Source: Candidatus Hydrothermarchaeota archaeon (lineage in GTDB: Archaea > Hydrothermarchaeota > Hydrothermarchaeia > Hydrothermarchaeales > WAQR01). From it: a stretch of 7,384 nucleotides of DNA. The notes below the pieces were generated by a model. The model was not told the origin of the DNA. It did not search any database and was given only the letters and a program-made list of their open reading frames with translations. Positions 1 through 5,214 of the stretch are shown piece after piece. The stretch lies in assembly GCA_015520145.1 (NCBI GenBank), contig WAQR01000269.1:1-7384 (forward strand). The letters are read 5' to 3'. Positions within the stretch are counted from its first letter, which is position 1. The number at the start of each line of letters is the position of its first letter. The position numbers and the translations under genes are program-made.

Positions 1-2
1 GG

Positions 3-10
3 ATATATAT
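3..10 (+). promoter_or_regulatory. Possible TATA box for the receiver gene
   Basis: The run ATATATAT is centred about 37 bp before the TTG start. At usual archaeal TATA-to-start-site spacing this would give a leader of roughly 10-14 nt beginning near the GGGG stretch. The BRE position is cut off by the window edge, so this is only a weak call. Confidence 0.3.
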
Positions 11-43
11 GAATGAATAGGATAATGATAGGGGAACGTTAAA

Positions 44-424
44 TTGAACCAAACAAAAAAAAAGAAGATTCTTGTAGTAGACGATGAACCTGATTTTGTA
101 ATACTGGTAAAGAAGATTCTGGAAAAGGAAGGATATGTAGTCAAAGAGGCTTACAGCGGAAGGGAATGCCTGGCGTATATGAAAAAAGAGACACCTGACC
201 TGATTATACTGGATATCATGATGCCTGGAATAAGTGGATGGGAAGTGTGCAGGCGTATAAAAAGTGACAGGAAGACATTTACAATACCCGTGATAATGCT
301 CTCTATAAAAAATTCAAAAGAAGATAAAGAAAAAAGCTTATTTGAGTTCTTTGCTGACCTGCATCTGGATAAGCCAATTGGCAGGAAAACGCTGGTGAAC
401 ACGGTTAAAAATTTGATATCATGA
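44..424 (+). CDS. Stand-alone CheY-like response regulator receiver protein
   Basis: This 126-aa protein is a single phospho-receiver domain with no output domain, so it probably acts by protein-protein contact in the cytoplasm after phosphotransfer from a histidine kinase. All receiver landmarks are visible: acidic pair D13-D14, phospho-acceptor D57 in the LDIMMPG context, switch residue S87 after the fourth strand, and K110 in a KP motif. Its length is normal for a one-domain receiver. The start is TTG at 44: an in-frame stop at 29-31 blocks any longer frame, no other in-frame start follows until about residue 46, and a GGGG stretch at 31-34 could act as a weak SD. No kinase is present in the window; a partner may lie further left. 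It is convergent with the membrane wHTH gene, so the two are not co-transcribed. The family call is firm; the role (chemotaxis-like, kinase relay or other) is open. Confidence 0.93.
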   Translation: MNQTKKKKILVVDDEPDFVILVKKILEKEGYVVKEAYSGRECLAYMKKETPDLIILDIMMPGISGWEVCRRIKSDRKTFTIPVIMLSIKNSKEDKEKSLFEFFADLHLDKPIGRKTLVNTVKNLIS

Positions 425-436
425 AATTGATTATAG

Positions 437-1381
437 TCAATGAAACTCCCTCTTCAAAAAGAGTTTTTGCGTCCGTTTATACTGTTCTTTTTCCAGTATC
501 CCCCTCATTGCAAGGTCCGATACTAAACGGCTTATCTTGGGCCTTGAGAACTTAGTGATACCTGGAAGCTTATCCTGGGTCAACTCCCCACCATTCTCCT
601 CTATTGCCCTTACAATCTTTTCCTCATCTTCTGTGAGGATCGAATATGATACCCTGTCCCTGGACGTCTGAACTCTGGATACCAGGAGTGCTGCAATGAC
701 TCCAAGGATTCCCCCAATAAGCACATACAAGTATTTTGTAAGTCCAGTAGTAGAGGCAACTTTTATGTCAGACCTGTTGTCAACCAGGACGACATCATAA
801 CCCTTTGAAATCAGCGCTGTTTTGATATCTTCAGATACCTCTATATTTACAAGATAGACCTTCTCAACTCCGATTGTCTTTAATGCATCCCATACGCTTA
901 CCGGGATCTCGTCTTCTTTTATAAGCAATATCGGGGACCTGGTTTTTGAAGCAATGTTGTCTGCCACCAGCAGCCCGCCGTAGAACTCTCCGTTTACCAG
1001 GATACTGTCTTTTGAGTTTTTATAAAGGTCGATGGCAACTCTAGCTGAAGTACCGTGTCTGTCAGCCTCGCTGAACCTGTAAGTTGCAAACCCCATGTCC
1101 TCCAGTTCCATCTGGATCCCTGGAGAGACAGCATTTATTCCTCCAATTATAGCCGCCCTGTCAAATCCGAACCTTCTATATCCTGCGAGCTGTTCTTTTG
1201 CTCCGCTATCCAGCCTGTCAGGGTGTGTATCGATTATCGGTATTCCGATATTTTGTGCGTATGCCTTTGCTATAATCCAGTCTGCAGGTAGGTCGCTTCT
1301 TACAATAATCACATCATACTGGTAATCCAGCGTCCCTATCGCCAATAACAGAATCGGGAGGACGAGAAGAACTTTTCTCAT
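437..1381 (-). CDS. Membrane-anchored wHTH regulator with cell-wall-binding-repeat-2-like ectodomain
   Basis: This 314-aa protein has a sensor-like domain order. Residues 4-18 are a hydrophobic signal or anchor segment. Residues about 23-95 and 127-201 form two repeats resembling the putative cell wall binding repeat 2 fold (PF04122): IIGG-x-NAVS at 78-86, an R-x5-R-x-GTSARVAI-like link at 102-117, and PILLI at 150-154. Residues 217-235 are a strong transmembrane helix followed by an Arg-rich stretch (R236, R241, R243), placing the C-terminus inside. Residues about 248-310 are a winged helix-turn-helix with a recognition-helix-like stretch at 279-291, as in predicted archaeal membrane-associated regulators (COG2512). 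The likely role is a one-component regulator that reads an envelope signal and binds DNA from the membrane; ligand and targets are unknown. The second repeat lacks the GG motif. No SD precedes the ATG, but a TATA box lies 28 bp upstream, so the mRNA is probably leaderless. It may be cut from a monocistronic message or be read through from nrdG. Confidence 0.85.
   Translation of the reverse strand: MRKVLLVLPILLLAIGTLDYQYDVIIVRSDLPADWIIAKAYAQNIGIPIIDTHPDRLDSGAKEQLAGYRRFGFDRAAIIGGINAVSPGIQMELEDMGFATYRFSEADRHGTSARVAIDLYKNSKDSILVNGEFYGGLLVADNIASKTRSPILLIKEDEIPVSVWDALKTIGVEKVYLVNIEVSEDIKTALISKGYDVVLVDNRSDIKVASTTGLTKYLYVLIGGILGVIAALLVSRVQTSRDRVSYSILTEDEEKIVRAIEENGGELTQDKLPGITKFSRPKISRLVSDLAMRGILEKEQYKRTQKLFLKREFH
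450..468 (+). terminator. Small hairpin plus T5 behind the receiver gene
   Basis: CTCTT and AAGAG (450-454 and 459-463) form a 5-bp stem with a CAAA loop, followed directly by TTTTT at 464-468. Archaeal termination depends mainly on U-tracts, so this could end the receiver transcript. It lies inside the last codons of the convergent gene. In the opposite direction a T5 on the minus strand (411-407) lies inside the receiver gene's 3' end and could serve the other transcript. A second small dyad, ATTGA/TCAAT (426-430 and 437-441), spans the two stop codons. Confidence 0.35.
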
Positions 1382-1404
1382 GTTTAAGGCTTGTTGTCGA
1401 AGTT

Positions 1405-1413
1405 TAATATAAG
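1405..1413 (-). promoter_or_regulatory. TATA box for the membrane wHTH gene (leaderless spacing)
   Basis: On the minus strand the sequence CTTATATTA is centred 28 bp before the A of the ATG at 1381, with the A-rich GAAACT at the BRE position. Transcription should then begin at or within a base or two of the start codon. This fits the absence of an SD and suggests the gene can be expressed independently of the nrd operon. Confidence 0.5.
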
Positions 1414-1444
1414 AGTTTCTAATTTTACGTACCTTATCCTGTCT

Positions 1445-1531
1445 TTATCTATCGGAGGGGGGGTATGGAGGGAGGTGGAAAAACAGCCTTGGAGGTGGTG
1501 GTGTGGAGATTGGCATGTAAATTCCCTCCAT
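1445..1531 (-). CDS. Possible 28-aa Pro-rich small ORF
   Basis: An ATG at 1531 is preceded by AGGAGG with a 4-nt gap, and a second in-frame ATG at 1516 is preceded by GGAGGG with a 7-nt gap; both match the archaeal anti-SD well. The 28-aa peptide contains a four-proline run at residues 11-14 and further prolines near its end. The C7 run at 1463-1457 matters. If it were six bases long, the frame would continue through an acidic/basic segment to a stop at 1384-1386, giving 48 aa and ending 2 nt before the wHTH ATG. It could be a short peptide, a coupled leader ORF, a remnant, a sequencing error in the homopolymer, or chance. No homology is recognised. Confidence 0.22.
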   Translation of the reverse strand: MEGIYMPISTPPPPRLFFHLPPYPPSDR

Positions 1532-1532
1532 A
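1464..1532. repeat. 10-bp perfect inverted repeat flanking a 49-bp spacer
   Basis: TATGGAGGGA at 1464-1473 is the exact reverse complement of TCCCTCCATA at 1523-1532. The arms surround the G-rich segment between nrdG and the wHTH gene, and each arm includes an SD-like GGAGGG and an ATG on one strand. It could form a long-loop hairpin in RNA, a two-site operator, or be a by-product of purine-rich composition. Confidence 0.45.
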
Positions 1533-1597
1533 AATCCTCCTTCCTGACAAATGAAGCCAGGATCGTCATTTTTGGATTGATGAAATCGGATAACATC

Positions 1598-2368
1598 TCA
1601 ACTGACATTTTCTTCCCCGTTCTCCTTTGTCCTGATAAGAACATCTGGAACAATCTCTCTAACTTCTCTTCCCACATCAAAAAGATAATCCCTCGGCGGT
1701 GCGGCATAATTTTCATATTCTCTTTCAAGACACCCGTTCTCCGGCCTGAACTGCTGGAGAACATAATAGTCGAATCCCTTATCCCTCAAAAAGTTTGCAA
1801 TTGCCAGGATGTCATCCTTTTTATAAACCAGCCCTGGAACCACAGTCGTCCGCGGTTCGAAATCTATCCCTGAACTGGCAATGATCTCAAGGGTCGCCGC
1901 AACCCTTTTTATGAGTTCTTTCCCGTCTCTTACACCATCAACTCCCTCAAGCCCCACCGCCCTTACATATTTCTCAGGCGTAAACGGAGCCTTTATATCA
2001 ACGGCCACAAAATCTAAGAGTCCCATATCAATGAGTTCATTTACTCTTTTAGGATAATATCCGTTTGTATCCAATTTTATTTTCACACCTTCTTTTTTCA
2101 GGAGTTTACACATCTTTATAAGGCCGTCCATCTGAACTGTCGGTTCGCCACCGGTAATGCAGACACCGGTTATCAGGGGGATATTCACACGTAGCCGGCT
2201 TACGGCTTCTGTTACCTCGATTTCCCTGCAGTCCTTCTTATCGACCAGAGTAGAGTTCTGGCAAAATGGACACCTGTACGGGCACCCGCACATATAGACT
2301 ACAGATGCTGTATGGCCCGGGTAGTCAATGGTTGAAATCTCGGTAATTCCACCTAATAACAACTTCAT
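1598..2368 (-). CDS. nrdG: Anaerobic ribonucleoside-triphosphate reductase activating protein (radical SAM)
   Basis: This 256-aa cytoplasmic radical SAM enzyme should reduce SAM with a 4Fe-4S cluster and abstract a hydrogen from the C-terminal glycine of NrdD to create its glycyl radical. The cluster motif is C29-x3-C33-x2-C36 with an extra C27 just before it. The SAM-binding ITGGEPT follows at 71-77, then LDTNG at 99-103 and VAVDIKAP at 121-128, the pattern of the NrdG2-type activases (TIGR02495). It is longer than the shortest NrdG proteins; the C-terminal part carries a QQFRP motif seen in this wider activase group. The start codon overlaps the redoxin stop in an ATGA junction, so translation is probably coupled. 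It is the last nrd gene of the operon. Pyruvate-formate-lyase activases are similar, but the linkage to nrdD and the lack of any pfl gene favour NrdG. Confidence 0.93.
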   Translation of the reverse strand: MKLLLGGITEISTIDYPGHTASVVYMCGCPYRCPFCQNSTLVDKKDCREIEVTEAVSRLRVNIPLITGVCITGGEPTVQMDGLIKMCKLLKKEGVKIKLDTNGYYPKRVNELIDMGLLDFVAVDIKAPFTPEKYVRAVGLEGVDGVRDGKELIKRVAATLEIIASSGIDFEPRTTVVPGLVYKKDDILAIANFLRDKGFDYYVLQQFRPENGCLEREYENYAAPPRDYLFDVGREVREIVPDVLIRTKENGEENVS

Positions 2369-2631
2369 CCATTTGCCCTCATCTTCTTCTCTATCTGCGC
2401 GATCAGATCTTCCTTTCTTGGAACCTCACCTCTTGAAACTACATCCTCACCGACTGCTACAGACGGAGTTGACGCAATCCCGTACTGCAGCCCGGTGATC
2501 ATGTCCTTTTCCAGATCTATCTCTTCATATTCTATATCATAGTCCTTTACCACTTCTTTGACCAGTTCCTTTGCCGCAGGACAGCTTGGACAGTTTGGCA
2601 ATGTGAATACTTTTACACTTAGTTTAGCCAT
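2365..2631 (-). CDS. Small thioredoxin/glutaredoxin-like protein (CPSC), candidate NrdD reductant
   Basis: This 88-aa cytoplasmic redoxin has a compact thioredoxin fold: first strand, active site C14-P-S-C17 at the start of the first helix, TP at 55-56 for the cis-proline loop, and a terminal helix. The size and motif match the small archaeal glutaredoxin-like thioredoxins. Placement between nrdD and nrdG suggests it delivers electrons to the class III reductase, as NrdH-type redoxins do in formate-independent class III systems; this role is inferred from context. It follows the 44-aa small gene by 18 bp and overlaps nrdG by 4 bp. An AGGAG lies about 11 nt before the ATG, a little far for an SD. 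No thioredoxin reductase or ferredoxin-disulfide reductase gene is in the window, so its own electron donor is unseen. Confidence 0.9.
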   Translation of the reverse strand: MAKLSVKVFTLPNCPSCPAAKELVKEVVKDYDIEYEEIDLEKDMITGLQYGIASTPSVAVGEDVVSRGEVPRKEDLIAQIEKKMRANG

Positions 2632-2649
2632 GGGTATTCGCGCTCCTAT

Positions 2650-2784
2650 TTACTCCTGGACTATCAATCTGCTGTTCATCCTCTTCTCACTTTTACGTAT
2701 TATTGATACAATCTCTTCCAGACGTTCGCGTTTGTACGCTGCATATTCTTCATCTGTCTTTATCTCACTACTACTTCCAGCCAT
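2650..2784 (-). CDS. Unrecognised 44-aa charged protein inside the nrd operon
   Basis: An ATG frame of 44 codons fills the space between nrdD and the redoxin on the same strand. It begins 38 bp after the nrdD stop and ends 18 bp before the redoxin start. The product is polar at the N-terminus (GSSSE, residues 3-7), then strongly charged and helix-prone from about residue 10, with heptad-like spacing of I25, I28, I29 and nearby Lys/Arg/Glu; there is no Cys, signal or membrane segment. GGAGAG lies about 10 nt before the ATG. An in-frame GTG at 2802 would give 50 aa, and the frame stays open upstream into the nrdD 3' end, though with no further start codon. I do not recognise the family. Position suggests an accessory or regulatory partner of NrdD or the redoxin, but nothing in the sequence proves function. 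Confidence 0.65.
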   Translation of the reverse strand: MAGSSSEIKTDEEYAAYKRERLEEIVSIIRKSEKRMNSRLIVQE

Positions 2785-2807
2785 TTTTATATAGCTCTCC
2801 ACGAGTG

Positions 2808-2816
2808 TTTTATATC
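2808..2816 (-). promoter_or_regulatory. Possible internal TATA box ahead of the 44-aa gene
   Basis: GATATAAAA on the minus strand is centred about 28 bp before the ATG at 2784, the spacing expected for a leaderless transcript. A second TATA-like run, CTATATAAAA, abuts the ATG. This gap is AT-rich and short, so an internal promoter for the three downstream genes is possible but unproven. Confidence 0.3.
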
Positions 2817-2822
2817 CTTGTC

Positions 2823-5108
2823 CTATATCCTCGTCCTGTACCTGTCTTTTAGTTCCTGCTTCTTTCCCTTATTCCATCCAGAAATCTTCTGGTAGTATCC
2901 GGTGATCCTGGAGTACTGCTCGACCTTTGCAGAACCGCAACCCGGGCAACTTTCCAGTATCCCGCCGACAGTCCTGCCGCAGGTATTGCAGTGTGTCATG
3001 TCCTTTGTATATGCCCAGTATCCTATCAGGGTATTTTTGGCAATCTTCTTTGTCAGCTCCCACATGATATCAGGATTTGGATGGCTTTCTCCCATCCATA
3101 CGTGTCCCATCATTCCTCCTGTATTAAGCGGATGAAAAGCCCCTTCTATCTTCAGCCTCTTCAGCAGTGGGACATTTGCATCCACCCTAACATGCGATGA
3201 GTTGGTATAGTATATACTGCTGGATTTTTTATCTCCCTGTACTACGGCCTTATCTGCGAACTGGCCGTAATCAAGTTTGGCAAGCCGCTGGGCAGTGGAC
3301 TCTGCCGGGGTCTGGGTCAAAACCCATCTCAGGCCGGATTCTGCACTCCACCTTTTTGTTGTATCAGACATGTATTTTATGACCTCAAGCCCGAATCTCC
3401 AGGCACTATCACTTTCGTGCATCTCTTCTCCAGTATGGGCCTTTACCATCTCGTTTACGCCGACATATCCTATCGAATGGACAACCCTGTCTATCCTGAA
3501 ATATGGTTCGCCGTTTACATCCTGCGTCAGGAACGGCAAAAGCCCCTGTTCAAGCCTGCGCTTGATTACATCTCTTTTTATCATGATGACTTCCTTTGCC
3601 ATCAAAAGCCTGTCCTCCAGGAGGTCGTAGAACCTGGCAGTGTCACCTTTTGCCTCGTATGCAATACGTGGGAGATTTATCGTCACTACCTGGAGGCTGC
3701 CTGTCCTCATTGTCCCGTTCATCAAATCCTGGTAGTCGTCGTGGTCTGGCTGCAGAACCAGCCTGCAACACTGAGCAAATACGTTGTCAGGCAGATAACC
3801 GGCATGCAGATTCAGGAAGTATGGTGTGCCGTATTTGGCTGCGGTACTGTGTACCAGTGTCATGAAATCGTCGTACCCGTCCTTTTTCATATCTTCTTTT
3901 CTCAGTTTGTAATTGGGTTTCGGGAAGAAGAAGGGTTTACCGACATAATCTCCTTCAAGATATACCTCTGTGAGGGCATTCCCAAATGCCCTGGCCTCTT
4001 CGTCAAAGTCCCCGTAGGTTATCCTGTCTTTTATCTTTCCACCCGGAAGCACTGCCGGTATGTCTTTTACAATACTCGGTACACCGTACTCTATATCTAT
4101 GTCGCTGAAAACGGTCTGCCCGCCTCTTGCAACATACATCTGCGACATCTCGTAGATGTACATCTGGGCCATCTGTTTTATCCGGGCATAGTCCAGGCCC
4201 TGCATATACGGGGCAAGCCAGACATTGAAAAAGTCAAGGCCCTGACCTCCTGCATAGTTTGTCTGCGCTGCTGCCATCGCCTTTGCTGAATGGAGTATGG
4301 CAACCTCGGCATTCTTTGCAGGTCCGGCGACACTGGTGTTTTCGCCTGTACCGTCTACTTTAAGTCCTGTTTTCAAAAACCACCTTAGATCGTGCTGGGC
4401 ACAGTAGGGGCGGGTTGCAAAATAATCCAGATCGTGAATATGTATCTCGCCTCTCATATGAGAATCTGCAAGATGGAGGGGGAGCACCTTTAAGAGCGCA
4501 TATTCTTTAAAGACATTGTCTGCCATCAGTTTGTGGATGGTCTCGGGATTGTGCTGGAGGTTGGCATTTTCTTTTGATCCCGTCTCGATTAATTGTGTTG
4601 CATCATAGACCGGCATGCCGAGCCTTGTATAGTCCGCTCTCGCCTCCTCAAACCCGTGTTCCAGAAGTTTGACATTTACAACTTCCCTGATCAATGGGGC
4701 TGAGATAAAATCGAGTTTTAATTTTCTAAGTTCCCTTTCTGCTTCTCTGGCAACTGTACTTGCGAGTTCTTTTGGGAGTCTTGTCTCACGGATGAGGGAG
4801 GCGGCAATCTTTTTCCTGTCAAAGGATTCGATTGTATTCCTGGACGTCCTGACATACATGCTCTTAAATCGCCTGTATCTCTCGGCAATCTCAGGGTTTT
4901 TCTTGTAAAGGATATCCAGGATAAGTGTCTGGATCTCCCTTGTACTGATCCCGTTGTAGATATGTTTTGAAAGTTCACTTACAACTTCAGAGGCAGTCCA
5001 GCTCTCGATACCTGCCTCTATACATTCGTCATATATCACATTCGGGCTGAATGCCTGTGTGTCACCTGAATTTTTCACGATTATTGTGTCTGTTTTCGAT
5101 ATTGCCAA
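2823..5108 (-). CDS. nrdD: Anaerobic (class III) ribonucleoside-triphosphate reductase with tandem ATP-cones
   Basis: This is the glycyl-radical enzyme that reduces ribonucleotides to deoxyribonucleotides without oxygen, in the cytoplasm. Numbered from the TTG start (761 aa): an ATP-cone at about 7-82, a second cone-like domain at about 84-175 (typical of longer archaeal forms), then the ten-stranded barrel. Active-site landmarks are C236 in RPYCAQHD and the C447-C448 pair in CCRL, one of which should carry the thiyl radical. The C-terminus has a zinc site C707-x2-C710 and C721-x2-C724, and the glycyl radical glycine G737 in RITGYY, followed by the conserved WNKGKKQE. All key residues are intact. 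An in-frame GTG at 5117 gives a frame 3 codons longer, but that GTG is itself part of a near-perfect SD, AGAGGTGA, which sits 5 nt before the TTG at 5108, so TTG is preferred. The linked redoxin suggests reduction by a redoxin rather than formate. It heads the operon. Confidence 0.95.
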   Translation of the reverse strand: MAISKTDTIIVKNSGDTQAFSPNVIYDECIEAGIESWTASEVVSELSKHIYNGISTREIQTLILDILYKKNPEIAERYRRFKSMYVRTSRNTIESFDRKKIAASLIRETRLPKELASTVAREAERELRKLKLDFISAPLIREVVNVKLLEHGFEEARADYTRLGMPVYDATQLIETGSKENANLQHNPETIHKLMADNVFKEYALLKVLPLHLADSHMRGEIHIHDLDYFATRPYCAQHDLRWFLKTGLKVDGTGENTSVAGPAKNAEVAILHSAKAMAAAQTNYAGGQGLDFFNVWLAPYMQGLDYARIKQMAQMYIYEMSQMYVARGGQTVFSDIDIEYGVPSIVKDIPAVLPGGKIKDRITYGDFDEEARAFGNALTEVYLEGDYVGKPFFFPKPNYKLRKEDMKKDGYDDFMTLVHSTAAKYGTPYFLNLHAGYLPDNVFAQCCRLVLQPDHDDYQDLMNGTMRTGSLQVVTINLPRIAYEAKGDTARFYDLLEDRLLMAKEVIMIKRDVIKRRLEQGLLPFLTQDVNGEPYFRIDRVVHSIGYVGVNEMVKAHTGEEMHESDSAWRFGLEVIKYMSDTTKRWSAESGLRWVLTQTPAESTAQRLAKLDYGQFADKAVVQGDKKSSSIYYTNSSHVRVDANVPLLKRLKIEGAFHPLNTGGMMGHVWMGESHPNPDIMWELTKKIAKNTLIGYWAYTKDMTHCNTCGRTVGGILESCPGCGSAKVEQYSRITGYYQKISGWNKGKKQELKDRYRTRI

Positions 5109-5113
5109 TTTTG

Positions 5114-5121
5114 TCACCTCT
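5114..5121 (-). promoter_or_regulatory. Shine-Dalgarno of nrdD that fixes the TTG start
   Basis: AGAGGTGA on the minus strand matches the archaeal 16S anti-SD core and is followed by CAAAA and then TTG at 5108. The alternative GTG start (5117-5115) is inside this element and has no SD of its own. Confidence 0.75.
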
Positions 5122-5136
5122 GGATTCCTGTCGTTT

Positions 5137-5154
5137 TATCGATTTATATCGATA
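5137..5154. promoter_or_regulatory. Inverted repeat enclosing a TATA-like core, upstream of nrdD
   Basis: Arms TATCGAT (5137-5143) and ATCGATA (5148-5154) are perfect reverse complements around TTAT. On the minus strand the centre reads GATATAAAT, a TATA-like sequence 24-28 bp before the SD. The right arm is also part of a 10-bp perfect palindrome ATATCGATAT (5146-5155). A protein on these arms would compete with TBP at the proximal site, or the RNA could form a 7-bp hairpin. Confidence 0.45.
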
Positions 5155-5160
5155 TCTCGA

Positions 5161-5190
5161 GCAGATGCTCGCAGATACTCATCTTTGCTC
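5161..5190. repeat. Tandem 10-bp repeat in the nrdD leader
   Basis: GCAGATGCTC (5161-5170) is followed directly by GCAGATACTC (5171-5180), a 9/10 match, and then ATCTTTGCTC (5181-5190), which shares the TGCTC end of the first unit. A period of about one helical turn would place identical bases on one DNA face. Confidence 0.4.
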
Positions 5191-5214
5191 GTCTTCGATA
5201 ATCGAACATGAGCA
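5186..5214. promoter_or_regulatory. 29-bp nested symmetric dyad
   Basis: The dyad is centred on A5200. Inner arms TTCGAT (5194-5199) and ATCGAA (5201-5206) and outer arms TGCTC (5186-5190) and GAGCA (5210-5214) are all perfect and separated by equal 3-bp spacers. In all 12 of 14 pairs are complementary. The equal spacing fits a dimeric or tetrameric DNA-binding protein such as an Lrp-family member, and equally a leader stem-loop. Confidence 0.45.

Larger units (their letters stand above)
1382..1597. other. Gap between nrdG and the wHTH gene: G-rich tract, possible tiny ORFs
   Basis: No recognised gene lies here. The plus strand is G-rich at 1454-1513, with a G7 run at 1457-1463, several GG/GGG runs and a T5 on the minus strand at 1483-1479. 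Several overlapping tiny frames exist. On the minus strand: a 28-aa Pro-rich ORF with SDs (1531-1445), and a 61-aa frame without SD (1569-1384) that ends 2 nt before the wHTH ATG. On the plus strand: a 22-aa ORF starting at 1465 behind GGAGG at 1454-1459. GA-rich DNA makes SD-like sequences by chance on both strands, so none is secure. The left end also holds the wHTH gene's TATA box. Confidence 0.6.

Noticed and set aside
1454..1532. CRISPR or mobile-element end in the G-rich segment
   Set aside because: Only one inverted pair, no spacer-repeat periodicity, no transposase and no target-site duplication.
1384..1764. Minus-strand 126-codon frame overlapping nrdG out of phase
   Set aside because: The overlap with nrdG is a shadow. 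Only the last part (after 1597) is outside nrdG and is discussed as a possible small ORF; the full-length frame has no SD.
1391..1873. Plus-strand 160-codon frame across the nrdG 3' end
   Set aside because: Its second half is antisense to nrdG and the first part runs through the G-rich gap; no SD or domain is seen. Treated as a shadow frame.
2558..2794. Plus-strand 78-codon hydrophobic frame opposite the redoxin and small gene
   Set aside because: Antisense to two same-strand operon genes; the hydrophobic character is what the complement of a charged helix usually gives.
3417..4289. Plus-strand 290-codon open frame opposite nrdD
   Set aside because: It lies wholly antisense to a clearly conserved nrdD, its product has no recognisable domain and is Cys/His/Tyr-rich in the manner of a shadow frame, and it has no promoter or SD of note.
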